A stretch of DNA of 64,000 bases from Rhodopila globiformis (lineage in GTDB: Bacteria > Pseudomonadota > Alphaproteobacteria > Acetobacterales > Acetobacteraceae), in the NCBI RefSeq assembly GCF_002937115.1, contig NZ_NHRY01000269.1:62001-126000 (forward strand), in the 5' to 3' direction. Numbering within the stretch: the stretch's first letter is position 1; each line of letters opens with the position of its first letter. A program made the translations under genes and the position numbers. Under the pieces are notes generated by a model that saw only the letters and a list, made by a program, of their open reading frames with translations, was not told the origin of the DNA and did not search any database. Of the stretch, positions 16,990-26,525 are shown in pieces.

Positions 16990-18099
16990 GTGTATTCAAG
17001 GCAAGACATATTGCGAAAGCTGCATATCCTGACGGTAAAGCTGAACGTTCCCGTTGCTGTCATAGTCGTTGGTTATCGCAACGAGGGGGATATCGTCGGC
17101 TGCCTTGCCGCTCTGTCGCGGGCTGAGGAGGAGCCCGGATTTGAAATATTCGTCGCGGAGAATGGCGGGCGGGCCGCAGCAGCGACCCTGGTCGAAACGT
17201 TGCGGCGCGGCGTGTGTACCTGTCCAGCAGGCGCTGACGGCGTGTTGGACTCCCCGCTTATTGTAGAGTGCAACCTATTTTATTTACTCCGCCAGGATGG
17301 CACAGTTCGGTCCAGGGTCCACGTGGCTCAGATGGCCGAAAACCTTGGCTATGCCGGCGCGATCAATGCGATGGCGCAGCCTTTGCTGAAAGTCGCAGGC
17401 TGGGATGCTATTTGGATCGTCAATCCCGATACCGAGCCGTCGCCGACCGCTCTTGCCGAATTGCGCGACCATTCCACGAGGCGGGCCAGGGGCATGGTCG
17501 GAAGCTGCATAATCTCGGCGGAAAGACCCGAGGTCGTTCGCACGCGTGGCCTGGCGTGGTCGAATCTCAGCGCCCGCACTCTGGCCGTCGATTTCCATAC
17601 GCCACGGGACGTCGAGCCCAATGAAGATGACCTGGAGCTTCGCCTCGGCGCTCCATCCGGGGCGTCTATCTATGTGACCCGAAGCCTGCTTGGGCAGATT
17701 GGCCTGCCGGACGAAAGCTACTTTTTGTTCTTCGAAGATCTTGATTGGGGCTTGCGGGCGAAACGTCTCGGTGCCCTGGGCTATGCCCACCGTTCCGTTG
17801 TCCTGCACCGGGGCGGCACGACGATCGGAACCAACCGCTACCGCGGGGGATTGTCCCCCCTTGCAGTCTATCTTGAAATCCGGAACCGGATACTCTTCGT
17901 CCGGGCGCACCATCCCCGCTGGCTGCCATGGACAATTCTGATGCAATTTCCGCACGTTGCCGCCTATGGCACGAGCGGCGGACTGAGCCTGATCAAGCCT
18001 GCGATCCAGGGCCTGATCGCCGGTGTCAAGGGCGAGAGCGGCAGGCCGGACCGGATGTTGCAAGCACACGCAGCCTGGCTTGGATCTCCGCCGCAATGA
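16990..18099 (+). CDS. Glycosyltransferase family 2 (rhamnosyltransferase-like)
   Basis: About 369 residues. The first strand is PVAVIVVGYRNEGDIVGCL, the DXD equivalent lies in AIWIVNPDTEPSPTAL, and the acceptor region is SYFLFFEDLDWGLRAKRLG followed by AHRSVVLHRGGTTIG. This layout resembles WbbL-type GT2 enzymes. The start is uncertain: there is no in-frame ATG before the first strand, so GTG at 16990, TTG at 17011 or TTG at 16921 are candidates. The stop overlaps the next gene as ATGA, so it is translated in series with the deacetylase. Its sugar donor is unknown. Confidence 0.85.
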   Translation: MYSRQDILRKLHILTVKLNVPVAVIVVGYRNEGDIVGCLAALSRAEEEPGFEIFVAENGGRAAAATLVETLRRGVCTCPAGADGVLDSPLIVECNLFYLLRQDGTVRSRVHVAQMAENLGYAGAINAMAQPLLKVAGWDAIWIVNPDTEPSPTALAELRDHSTRRARGMVGSCIISAERPEVVRTRGLAWSNLSARTLAVDFHTPRDVEPNEDDLELRLGAPSGASIYVTRSLLGQIGLPDESYFLFFEDLDWGLRAKRLGALGYAHRSVVLHRGGTTIGTNRYRGGLSPLAVYLEIRNRILFVRAHHPRWLPWTILMQFPHVAAYGTSGGLSLIKPAIQGLIAGVKGESGRPDRMLQAHAAWLGSPPQ

Positions 18100-18935
18100 A
18101 GGACGGGGTGAAACTTGCTTTGAGTTGCCTGTATTTCGTGGCGACGCGCACGCAACGGATCGTACTGCGCATGCTGGGAGTAGCCGTGCCTTTGCCGCTG
18201 GTGATTTTGTACTATCATGGAATTTCCGCCGACAGTCGGCATTCCTTCGCTCGACAGATGTCTTCCCTTGCCCGCTGGGCCAAGGTCGTTCCCGCCGACT
18301 TTAGAACCTCGACTGCGTTGTCGTCACCGACCGTAGCGATCACCTTCGATGATGCGTTCGTCAGTACGTTCGATTATGCGCTTCCGCAACTTTCGGCGCG
18401 CAAGTTTCCCTGCACGATATTCGTCCCCTGCGGCAATCTCGGACGCAGGCCCGGTTGGCCGATGGAAAACGAAGCCGGCTGCGACGAAGTTGTCGTTACC
18501 GCCGCCCGACTGAGGCAGCAATCGCTTGATCCGCTGGTCGTCCTCGGTTCTCATGGTGTCACCCACCCGCGCTTCACTGAGATATCTTCCGAAACCGCCC
18601 GCGCGGAGCTTTCGGACTCCCGCGATATTATCTCTGGTATTACTGGCACGGACGTCAGGCTCTTCGCCTTCCCCTACGGAGACCATGATTGCGGCCTGAT
18701 CCGGGTCTGCCAGGAAGTCGGCTATACACACGTCTTTACGATTGAGCCGGAGCCGGTTGATCCGCAGGCTGACGCTTTCGTTCGGGGGCGCGTGTCAGTC
18801 AATCCGGGCGACGGGCGTCTGGTGTTCTTCCTGAAAGCTTCCGGCGCGTACGCCTGGCTCGTGCCGATTTCCCGGCTTAAGCGTCGCAATCGCGCTTCAC
18901 GGGAGGATTACGTTCCATATCCGGAAGTTATTTGA
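18096..18935 (+). CDS. Polysaccharide deacetylase (CE4, NodB homology)
   Basis: A 279-residue protein with the carbohydrate esterase 4 motifs: VAITFDDAF (TFDD, catalytic base and metal Asp), LGSHGVTHPRF (the S/T-H-x3-H zinc motif) and FAFPYGDHD (motif 3). These enzymes remove N-acetyl groups from hexosamine polymers, using a divalent metal. An N-terminal hydrophobic stretch, VLRMLGVAVPLPLVILYYHG, contains the first strand and may anchor the protein. Its ATG overlaps the stop of the preceding glycosyltransferase. Together with WecB/C and WecG-type genes it suggests that the exported polymer contains amino sugars which are partly deacetylated. Confidence 0.85.
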   Translation: MKDGVKLALSCLYFVATRTQRIVLRMLGVAVPLPLVILYYHGISADSRHSFARQMSSLARWAKVVPADFRTSTALSSPTVAITFDDAFVSTFDYALPQLSARKFPCTIFVPCGNLGRRPGWPMENEAGCDEVVVTAARLRQQSLDPLVVLGSHGVTHPRFTEISSETARAELSDSRDIISGITGTDVRLFAFPYGDHDCGLIRVCQEVGYTHVFTIEPEPVDPQADAFVRGRVSVNPGDGRLVFFLKASGAYAWLVPISRLKRRNRASREDYVPYPEVI

Positions 18936-18944
18936 GAGATTGCA

Positions 18945-19970
18945 GTGCAGCACCTTCGCCTTTTCGTGGTTCTGCTGGGGTTGCTGGAGGCAACCTGTCA
19001 GAGGGCCGGAACGGCGGATGCGGCGGATTGGCGGGACGTCGATGGAGCGGACAATGCGCCCACCGGGGTCCCACTGATGCCGACCCTTCTGCGGGGATAT
19101 GGGACGAGGCCGCCCTGGAAAGTTGCCGGCGTTGACTATGCCGTGGGCGTGCCATTGGGAATGGAACTGAAGGATCCAGCCACGATCTCGACGCCTGGCG
19201 TGGTGGTCGATGTTGCCAGCCACACGGTTGTTGTCAGTGCGAGCCATGTCAGGCTTACCGGCTATGACTTTGGCTCGGCCGGCGGCTGGGGGAGCTACAT
19301 TGAACCTGGCGTGACCGACACGAGAATCACGAACAGCCGATTTCTTGTCGGCATCAACAACGTCATTCCAATCAACGTCGCCGCGGGTGCCGGTAGCCTT
19401 ACCGTCGTCAACAATACCTTCGCCGGCGGCGGTGGCCGCGCCAGCGTCTGGGCACTGGTCAACTACAACGGGTCCGGTAGCTTCATCGCGAAATACAACG
19501 TGTTCCTGGACGCCCCGGAAGACGCGATCGACTTCAATTCCGGATCAATGAGGACCATCGTGATGTACAACCTGTTCGTAAATCTTGGCACCCGCCCGGG
19601 TTCCCACCCCGACTCGGTGCAGTATGTCAGCGTGCGGTCTTACAATTCTATGATTTCGTTCAACACCATCTACCAGCCCAATCCCAGTGGTATGCAGGGC
19701 GTTCAGTTGCAGGCCCAAAATGGTTCGACCATGAACAACACGAGCATCGCAAACAACACGATCGTGGCGAAGGCCGGAACCTCGGTCAGGATGTCCTATT
19801 CCATCGCCGTGATCCAAAATCCAGGCAATGTCATCAACGGCGTCACCGTGGAGGGCAACTACATCGACTGCAGCGGCGCTTATGGCCCGTTCTACCCGCC
19901 GAGTGGCCGGAACCTGACCTTCCGCGGCAATGTGGACATGCTGACAGGACGCCTGCTGGGTTCGCGGTAA
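18945..19970 (+). CDS. Secreted right-handed beta-helix protein
   Basis: A 341-residue protein starting at GTG 18945 with a signal peptide (LRLFVVLLGLLEATCQ, cleavage near TADAAD). The mature part has the regular Asn/Gly/Val turns of a parallel beta-helix, for example TRITNSRFLVGINN, LTVVNNTFAGGGG, FIAKYNVFLDAPEDAIDFNS and TSIANNTIVAKAG. The same module occurs twice in the 1142-residue protein at 22998; shared stretches include PPWKVAGVDYAVGV and NTIYQPNPSGMQGVQLQAQ. Parallel beta-helix proteins in polysaccharide loci are often lyases, hydrolases or epimerases acting on the polymer. No catalytic residues could be assigned. It lies ten bases after the deacetylase. Confidence 0.75.
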   Translation: MQHLRLFVVLLGLLEATCQRAGTADAADWRDVDGADNAPTGVPLMPTLLRGYGTRPPWKVAGVDYAVGVPLGMELKDPATISTPGVVVDVASHTVVVSASHVRLTGYDFGSAGGWGSYIEPGVTDTRITNSRFLVGINNVIPINVAAGAGSLTVVNNTFAGGGGRASVWALVNYNGSGSFIAKYNVFLDAPEDAIDFNSGSMRTIVMYNLFVNLGTRPGSHPDSVQYVSVRSYNSMISFNTIYQPNPSGMQGVQLQAQNGSTMNNTSIANNTIVAKAGTSVRMSYSIAVIQNPGNVINGVTVEGNYIDCSGAYGPFYPPSGRNLTFRGNVDMLTGRLLGSR

Positions 19971-20046
19971 CGGATTGGGTCTCCTGCCACGGAATTGGCT
20001 TCCCGACGCGCCGGCGTTTCCAGGGACAGATAATTGAGTAATCGCA

Positions 20047-21006
20047 GTGAAAAGTCATAAGACTATTTGTCGCGCGCCAATCGACGTATTGCTCGTTCCC
20101 TGGGTTTATCTCGCGGCCCTGCTGCGCAAAGGCATGCGCCGGACGTGCGTGAGCAAGCTGCGATTATGCTGGGCCTGTCTGCCGCGCACGGCGGTGTTCC
20201 TGATCCGAAATCACAATTACGAGCCACGGTCCGACTTCGGGAACTGCCCGGAGCCAGCTTCCTTCGCTAGGCAGCTTCCAGGGATCGATCGGAAGATCAA
20301 TCAACAATTAGGGTTCCTGGCAAACCTCAATTTCGCGGATGAGCTTGCATTCATCGAGACCAAAGCGGCGCGCCCGGGCCGTTTTACGACGTACAACGGC
20401 AATCTCGGCTCCGGCGATGCTGACTGTTGGTATCAAATGGTTCGCTTCCTCAGGCCGGGTCGTATCAACGAAACAGGGAGCGGCTATTCCACGTTGGTTG
20501 CAGCAAAGGCCCGTCAGGCGAACCGCAGCGCGTACGGCAAATGCCGGTACCGTCACATGTGCTCAGAGCCCTACGACATGCCCTGGTTGGAGACAACCGG
20601 TGCCAGTGTGCTCCCGTCGAGGGGCGAGGATCTCGATCCATCGCTGCTGCTGGAGTTTCAGGAGGATGACGTACTCTTCATAGAATCGCCGCAGATGGTA
20701 CGACGGGGTGGAAAAGTGATGATTGAGTACCTCCAGATCGTTCGCGTCGTGGCTGTTGGCATTTACGTTCTTATCAGTAACATACTCACTTCGCGACGCG
20801 ATCTGCCTGAATGGCTGGCCATCGGCATGCGTTTCTGCAACGAGCAATCTCTAACTGAATCGCTTCTTCTTCGCAACGTAGCTTGCGAAATCCTGAGCTC
20901 GCTGAATCTTATGCATCACCAACATTACGGCAGGCTGAAGCGTGTTGCGTTATTTACAACTTGCAACAGGGAGCCTGGCTCCTCTTATATGCGGAGAGTT
21001 GCCTGA
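20047..21006 (+). CDS. SAM-dependent methyltransferase-like protein with altered motifs
   Basis: A 319-residue protein from a GTG start, built like the class I methyltransferases found in polysaccharide loci. The region GNLGSGDADCWYQMVRFLRP leads to motif I, written here INETGSGYSTLVAA. Later segments CSEPYDMPWLE and EWLAIGMRF keep the family outline. Two signature stretches differ from what I know of the family: DVLFIESPQMVRRGG where FIDSSH is expected, and IYVLISNILTSRRDLPEW where a V-x-H-x-HDIF motif is expected. These changes would remove metal- or SAM-contacting residues, so the protein may be inactive or drifting. Its codon use is less GC-rich than that of the flanking genes. Confidence 0.55.
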   Translation: MKSHKTICRAPIDVLLVPWVYLAALLRKGMRRTCVSKLRLCWACLPRTAVFLIRNHNYEPRSDFGNCPEPASFARQLPGIDRKINQQLGFLANLNFADELAFIETKAARPGRFTTYNGNLGSGDADCWYQMVRFLRPGRINETGSGYSTLVAAKARQANRSAYGKCRYRHMCSEPYDMPWLETTGASVLPSRGEDLDPSLLLEFQEDDVLFIESPQMVRRGGKVMIEYLQIVRVVAVGIYVLISNILTSRRDLPEWLAIGMRFCNEQSLTESLLLRNVACEILSSLNLMHHQHYGRLKRVALFTTCNREPGSSYMRRVA

Positions 21007-21065
21007 TGCCCATCAAGGATACACTCGGCACCGAGTTCCCGGCCTGGCGTCGCTGATTTATCGCG

Positions 21066-22523
21066 ATGCGCCCGTTCGGCCCGACCGCAGATGCCGTCGC
21101 GCCACGTCCGCCCTGGCGTGGCCTGCTTTCGGGCAGCAGCGTGGTGGGTATCGGTCTCGCTGTGGAGGTCGGTGCTCAGTTTCTGCGCACCCTGATCCTC
21201 GCACGGCTGCTCGGGGCTACCGAATTCGGCCTCGTTGCATCTGTCAATACGCTGTGGGCCGTGGCCGAAATGGTCAGCTTCATCGGTGTCGATCGATACA
21301 TCATCTATTCGCCCCATGGCGGCGAACGGAGTGCGCTTGCCGCCGTGCATAGCCTGAGCCTGCTGCGGGGCATCGTCAGTGCCGTTTTCATCTTCGCGCT
21401 GGCGCTGCCGACTGCCGCCCTGGTTGGCGCGCGCGACCATGCCACCGGATTTTCCTTCCTTGCGATCGTGCCTTTGCTGCGCGGCGTATCGCATCTGGGC
21501 GTCATCCAGGTGCAGCGTGCCGGCCGGTTCTGGCCTGCCGCCGCCGCTGATGCCTTCGCCGCTCTGGCCGGACTGATCGCAGCCACCACCGCCGCCCTGC
21601 TTGCGCGCGATTTCACCGCGGTGCTCTGGAGCCTCACGACCCAGGCGGTTGTCAGCGTGTTGCTCAGCCATCTGCTGTCGCCTGGCGTGCCATATCGTTG
21701 CTCATTCGATTCTCGGCAGTTCCGCGCGGCGCTTCGCTTCGGCCTGCCGCTGATGGGCAACGGACTGGCACTGGCGGCCGCGTACCAGCTGGACCGGATG
21801 GTCATCGGCGCCTGGCTTGGTGTCGTGGAGCTGGGCATCTACAGCCTCAGCATGGCTCTCCTCGCCCAGCCGATTTCCCTTCTGCTGCGCCTGGCCAACA
21901 CGGCGTGGCAACCGCGTCTGTCCGCCGCGTGGCATCAGGACCGATCAGGCCTTTTCCCATTGCTCGCGGGCCGGGTTGGCCGTGTCGGTGCCGCACTGGC
22001 CGCCACCGGCGCGGTCGTCGCCGCGTGCATCGGGTCGCCGTTCCTTCGTTTCGCGTTCGGGGACGGATATGCCGTTTCCGACACGTTCTTCCTCATCATG
22101 GCCGGCGTGGTCCTGGCGCGGCTCGGCCGCGGTGCGCTGAACGTTCTGGGGCTTGCTATCGGACAAACACGCGACCTGATGTTGTCCAACCTCGTTGGGG
22201 CGGTTGCCTTGCCGGTCACGATCGCGGCGCTTGTCGTTCGTGCGGGGATCGAGTCGGCGGCGCTTGGCGGCCTGATTGGTGAAATCCTTTCGTGGGTGAC
22301 GCTGGTCCTACTGCTGCGGCACCGTTGCGCGGCGTCATCGGCCGCGCTGGTGCGACAGTTCGCGGGGGCGGCCGTCATTCCGTTGCTGATCGGAATGGCG
22401 GTGCTGCTGCTGAATCCCGGTCTCCCGCTCCGCATGGTCGCGGCCATGGCCGGATCGCTCGTCTGCCTGGCGGTGCCGGCTTTTACAGGCAACCGACTCG
22501 GCGTAAGGCGCCTGACGCGCTAG
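21066..22523 (+). CDS. Wzx-type oligosaccharide flippase
   Basis: A 485-residue integral membrane protein of the MOP superfamily (polysaccharide transport family), with about 12-14 hydrophobic helices through its length. The N terminus VVGIGLAVEVGAQFLRTLILARLLGATEFGLVAS is characteristic of the family, including the helix-1/2 loop LLGATEFG. It would flip polyprenyl-diphosphate-linked repeat units across the inner membrane for polymerisation outside. No Wzy-type polymerase with the expected large periplasmic loop was recognised in the window. Confidence 0.85.
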   Translation: MRPFGPTADAVAPRPPWRGLLSGSSVVGIGLAVEVGAQFLRTLILARLLGATEFGLVASVNTLWAVAEMVSFIGVDRYIIYSPHGGERSALAAVHSLSLLRGIVSAVFIFALALPTAALVGARDHATGFSFLAIVPLLRGVSHLGVIQVQRAGRFWPAAAADAFAALAGLIAATTAALLARDFTAVLWSLTTQAVVSVLLSHLLSPGVPYRCSFDSRQFRAALRFGLPLMGNGLALAAAYQLDRMVIGAWLGVVELGIYSLSMALLAQPISLLLRLANTAWQPRLSAAWHQDRSGLFPLLAGRVGRVGAALAATGAVVAACIGSPFLRFAFGDGYAVSDTFFLIMAGVVLARLGRGALNVLGLAIGQTRDLMLSNLVGAVALPVTIAALVVRAGIESAALGGLIGEILSWVTLVLLLRHRCAASSAALVRQFAGAAVIPLLIGMAVLLLNPGLPLRMVAAMAGSLVCLAVPAFTGNRLGVRRLTR

Positions 22524-22997
22524 GCAACAAGCAGCGGGCGGCGTCTTCGGTTCAGGCTCGCCGTAGCCGCCTGCCGGGATGGGCATCAGCATGGCGGAGG
22601 ATGGCACGATCCCGTGTCGAACCCCGTTCCGCCACGCACGCGCTCGGCCACGTTCCCATTCCGATTGAAACAACCAGGGGTTTGGAGAAGCGCCCACAAG
22701 CGGCCGCCATGGCTGGATCGGCACATTCGTTGCTAAAACGGAAACAAACGGGCCGATTGTTCGCCTGCCTTCTGACGCAAAACGTTCCGTATAGAGAATC
22801 ACAACGCCTCGGCCCCGCGCTTGGCGACAAGAAACAGTAGCGAAACAGACTGTCAGCTAAAATAACAAATCCGTGATTGATTACGTTCCGCCTGACCAAT
22901 ATCAATGATGCCTGGTCGCAAGATTTTCCTCAAGGATGGCCAAGGTTGGCGCCATTAGCGCGTCTCTCATTCCCAAGCGTCAAGCGGATTCATCATC
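22524..22997. other. 474-base gap upstream of the mosaic beta-helix gene
   Basis: No convincing gene on either strand. The last 150 bases are relatively AT-rich (ctaaaataacaaatccg) and probably hold the promoter of the gene at 22998. No recognisable operator was seen. Confidence 0.4.
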
Positions 22998-25900
22998 ATG
23001 AGCAGTGCCTACACCGACGGAGCCAGCGGCGCCCCCGCAGGCGTACCGATCGTGCCTACGATCCTGAACGGCTACGCTGTCCGTCCGCCCTGGAAGGTCG
23101 CTGGCGTGGATTACGCTGTCGGCATCGCGTCGGGCACAGGGTTGAAGAATCCCTCGCAGATCGCGCTGGCGGGTGTCTCCGTCGACACGGCCGCCCACAC
23201 CGTCACGGTTTCCGGCAACAATGTGGTGCTGAACGGCTACGACTTCAGCCTTGCGGGCGGTTGGGAAGTCATCGTCCAGGGTGCCGGCGACACGGTCGAG
23301 AACAGCAATTTTGTTGTGGGACCGAACCAGGGCGCGATGGGCACCGTGCTCGATGCAACCCAGTCTGCCAGCAATTTCAGCTTCCTGGGCAACGACGTTG
23401 ACGGCGCGAATGTCCCCGTGACCGCGCAACTGGGCACCACGATCACCATCGCCAGCTCCGGCACGCTGACGATGCGCTACAACGACATGCATAATTCCGG
23501 CGGCGATATGGTCGATCTCAACGCCAGCACCACGCCGCAGACCGACCTTATTCAGTACAACCTGTTCGAGAATATCGGCGTCAACACCGCCCACGCCGAC
23601 ACGATCCAGTGGTACAACACCGACACCGCCGCCGGCAGCGATGTCGGGTTCAACACCGTCTATCAGAACGTGAATCAACCCGGTGCCGGGAACGGCGCGC
23701 TCGTGCCGCTGGCCGAGGGGCCCAAGGCGGTGATGAACGGGCTCACCGTCAACAACGACACGCTGATCCAGACAGCCGCCGTCACCAACGCAAACTTCAC
23801 CATGGGGTTCTACGCGGATGAGGGCGGCACCGCGTCGAATGTCGTCATCCACGATCTCTATATCGATCCGACCGGCGTCATGGGCTACACCGGATCACCG
23901 TGGTTCCCAACCGGATATTACGGTGACAACCTGGCGAACCCCACGGTGATGTCGAACGTCACCAACATGGTGACGGGGGCGGGGGTTCCGGTACCCAGTT
24001 CCTCCAGCCCGACCGCGCAGGGCTACTACACCTACGGCGATGCCGCCGGCTATTCGCCGACGCTGAGCGACGTTTACGGCGTAACCGCGTCCGCGGCCGG
24101 CGGGACCCTCGTTCCAGGCAAAACGATCACTTTCACGGTCCATCTCGACGAACCCTTCATGGTGACGGGCACGCCGACGCTCGGGCTGAATGACGGCGGC
24201 ACCGCAGTCTACAGCAGGGGCTCTGGCACCAACGCGCTTGCTTTCAATTATACCGTTGGCAATTCCGACAAGGCCGTATCCGCACTGGGCATCGCGGGCA
24301 CCAACCTTGCGGCCGGCGCGGCGGTAACGGACAGCGTCGGCAACGCCGCCAATCTGGCCGGAGCCGTTGTCAGCTTCGCCGGCCTCGCCGTCAATCCGAC
24401 CGCATCGCAGCCGGCGCCGACCCAACCCATGGGTTACGCCGATGGATCGAGCGGCGCTCCCGCCGGTACGCCGCTGTTGCCGACGCTGCTGAACGGATAT
24501 GCCGCCCGTCCGGCCTGGAAAGTTGCCGGCGTCGACTATGCTGTCGGCGTCCCCTCGGGGACCAGCCTGGCGAATCCGTCCAGCATCACTTTGGCCGGCG
24601 TATCGGTGGATACCGCAAGCCATACCGTCACCATCAGCGGCAGCAACGTTACGCTGAGCGGCTATGACTTCACCGGCGGTGGCGGCTGGGGCGTCGACAT
24701 CGCCCCCGGCGCAACGAATGTCGTCATCAAGAACTGTCACTTTCTCGTCGGCGCCAACAACAACGTGCCGATCAATGCGGCGTCGGGCAGTGGCAACCTC
24801 ACCGTACTGAACAACACGATCGATGGCGGCAGCGGTACCAGCGGCGCGGACTGGGCCCTGGTCAACTATGACGGGTCGGGGACATTCACGGCGAAATACG
24901 ATGCTTTCCTCAACGCCCAGGAAGATGCGATCGATTTCAATTCGGGCACGATGACAACGGTCGTCGAATACAATGTGTTCGACAACCTCGGCACCAGCCC
25001 CGGTTCGCATCCCGATCCCGTGCAGTATGTCGGCGTCACCTCCAACAACTCGGTCGAGGCGTACAACACCATCTACCAGCCCAATCCCAGCGGCATGCAG
25101 GGCGTCCAGTTGCAGGCGCAGAGCGGCTCGACGCTGGACAACACCATGATCGAGAACAACACCATCGTCGCCAAGGCCAGTTCCTCTGTGGCGATGTCCT
25201 ACTCGATCGCGGTGATCCAGAATTCGGGCAACACCATCAACGGAGCGGTCGTTGACAACAACTATATAGATTACAGGGGCGCCTATGGTCCGTTCTACCC
25301 GCCGAGCGGCAGCAACCTGACGTTCTGCGGCAACGTCAACATGGCAACGGGCGCAACGATCGCCAGCCCCGGCGGCACTGCCGGCTCCGATGTCTGCGGC
25401 GTCTCGGCCTCTCCGGCCAGTGGCACGCAGAACCCGGGCACCACGATCGCGCTGACCCTGACCATGGACCAGCCCGTATTCGTGACCGGCTCGCCCACGC
25501 TCAGCCTCAACGACGGCGGCGCCGCAACCTACGCGGGTGGGTCGGGCACCGGCAAGCTGCTGTTCAACTATACCATCGGCGCAACAGACGCGGCCGTGAA
25601 AGCGCTCGCCGTCACGGCGGCGAACCTGCCCAACGGCGCCGCCATTGCCGATGCCGCCGGCAGTTCCGTCAACCTGTCGGGGGCGTTGCAGACGCTGAAC
25701 GGCCTCGTGGTGGATCCGCCCGCGTCGGGCGGCTCGACCACGTCGACGATCACCCTGAACGTTTCGGAGGACGCCTACCAGGGCGACGCCCAGTTCATCG
25801 TCAAGGTGGACGGCACCCAGATCGGCGGCACCATGACCGCCTCGGCGCTGCATGCCAGCGGCGACAGCAACGTCTTCACCCTGACCGGCAACTGGGCCTC

Positions 25901-26426
25901 CGGCTCGCACCAGGTGGCGATCCAGTTCCTCAATGACGCCTATGGCGGCACGGCCAGCACCGACCGCAACCTCTATGTCAACGCGATCGCCGTCAACGGC
26001 CAGACCGAGAGCGGCACCAGCGCGGCGCTGTATACCGCCAGCACGCACACCTTCAGCGTGGGCGGCAGCGTCGCGGCGGCGAGCGACCCGGCCGATACCG
26101 TCACCGTGCACCTGTCCGAGGATGCCTACAAGGGCAATGCCCAGTTCAAGTTGCTGGTGGACGGCAAGGCAGTGACGACGCCGCAGCAGGTGGTGGCCTT
26201 GCACGCCGCCGGGGCCTGGGAAGACCTGACCTTCTCTGGCAACTTCGGCGCCGGCAACCACACCATCGGGGTGCAGTTCACCAACGACGCTTATGGCGGC
26301 ACGGCTAGTACCGATCGCAACCTCTATGTCAACGGCGTCGACGTCAACGGCACCCACTATGGCTCGGGCGTCTCCGCGCTGTATTCCAACGGCACCGTCA
26401 ACTTCGCGATCACGACCACGCACTGA
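22998..26426 (+). CDS. Mosaic protein: two beta-helix modules, two Ig-like modules, two carbohydrate-binding modules
   Basis: A 1142-residue protein. Order: beta-helix module (about residues 8-340), Ig-like module (355-470, with GKTITFTVHLDEPFMVTGTP), a second beta-helix (478-785), a second Ig-like module (797-910, with GTTIALTLTMDQPVFVTGSP), and two CBM60-like modules (about 917-1015 and 1032-1136). Each CBM60-like module has the pattern DAYxGxAQF and ends NDAYGGTASTDRNLYVN. CBM60 modules bind xylan-type polysaccharide through calcium. The first beta-helix is more divergent; the second closely matches the secreted protein at 18945. The ATG at 22998 gives no signal peptide and no RTX repeats were seen, so the export route is unknown. 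A role in cutting, modifying or anchoring the polymer is inferred. Confidence 0.75.
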   Translation: MSSAYTDGASGAPAGVPIVPTILNGYAVRPPWKVAGVDYAVGIASGTGLKNPSQIALAGVSVDTAAHTVTVSGNNVVLNGYDFSLAGGWEVIVQGAGDTVENSNFVVGPNQGAMGTVLDATQSASNFSFLGNDVDGANVPVTAQLGTTITIASSGTLTMRYNDMHNSGGDMVDLNASTTPQTDLIQYNLFENIGVNTAHADTIQWYNTDTAAGSDVGFNTVYQNVNQPGAGNGALVPLAEGPKAVMNGLTVNNDTLIQTAAVTNANFTMGFYADEGGTASNVVIHDLYIDPTGVMGYTGSPWFPTGYYGDNLANPTVMSNVTNMVTGAGVPVPSSSSPTAQGYYTYGDAAGYSPTLSDVYGVTASAAGGTLVPGKTITFTVHLDEPFMVTGTPTLGLNDGGTAVYSRGSGTNALAFNYTVGNSDKAVSALGIAGTNLAAGAAVTDSVGNAANLAGAVVSFAGLAVNPTASQPAPTQPMGYADGSSGAPAGTPLLPTLLNGYAARPAWKVAGVDYAVGVPSGTSLANPSSITLAGVSVDTASHTVTISGSNVTLSGYDFTGGGGWGVDIAPGATNVVIKNCHFLVGANNNVPINAASGSGNLTVLNNTIDGGSGTSGADWALVNYDGSGTFTAKYDAFLNAQEDAIDFNSGTMTTVVEYNVFDNLGTSPGSHPDPVQYVGVTSNNSVEAYNTIYQPNPSGMQGVQLQAQSGSTLDNTMIENNTIVAKASSSVAMSYSIAVIQNSGNTINGAVVDNNYIDYRGAYGPFYPPSGSNLTFCGNVNMATGATIASPGGTAGSDVCGVSASPASGTQNPGTTIALTLTMDQPVFVTGSPTLSLNDGGAATYAGGSGTGKLLFNYTIGATDAAVKALAVTAANLPNGAAIADAAGSSVNLSGALQTLNGLVVDPPASGGSTTSTITLNVSEDAYQGDAQFIVKVDGTQIGGTMTASALHASGDSNVFTLTGNWASGSHQVAIQFLNDAYGGTASTDRNLYVNAIAVNGQTESGTSAALYTASTHTFSVGGSVAAASDPADTVTVHLSEDAYKGNAQFKLLVDGKAVTTPQQVVALHAAGAWEDLTFSGNFGAGNHTIGVQFTNDAYGGTASTDRNLYVNGVDVNGTHYGSGVSALYSNGTVNFAITTTH
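24432..25350 (+). repeat. Beta-helix module, close copy of 19040-19968
   Basis: This segment encodes a module very similar to the complete secreted protein gene at 18945-19970. Shared peptides include PPWKVAGVDYAVGV-like (here RPAWKVAGVDYAVGV), EDAIDFNSG, NTIYQPNPSGMQGVQLQAQ and AYGPFYPPSG. A more divergent copy occupies 23005-24020. The three copies imply duplication within the locus followed by fusion of two of them. Confidence 0.75.
25746..26403 (+). repeat. Tandem pair of CBM60-like modules
   Basis: Two units of about 300 bases (25746-26040 and 26091-26403). They are near-identical around the peptide NDAYGGTASTDRNLYVN; the DNA there differs mainly at third codon positions. The pattern indicates a fairly recent internal duplication. 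Confidence 0.7.
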
Positions 26427-26525
26427 GCGGGCTCGCCGGGGACAGGGCGTGCCGCACGGCAGAAGCCGGGCGGCGCGCTCGACTCGCTCGGCACGACGCT
26501 ACCGGAACGGCCGCTCTGTGCATCG

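Noticed and set aside
23895-26423. An 842-residue minus-strand frame antisense to the mosaic beta-helix gene
   Set aside because: Composition is the complement of Gly/Asn/Thr-rich repeats; no family similarity.
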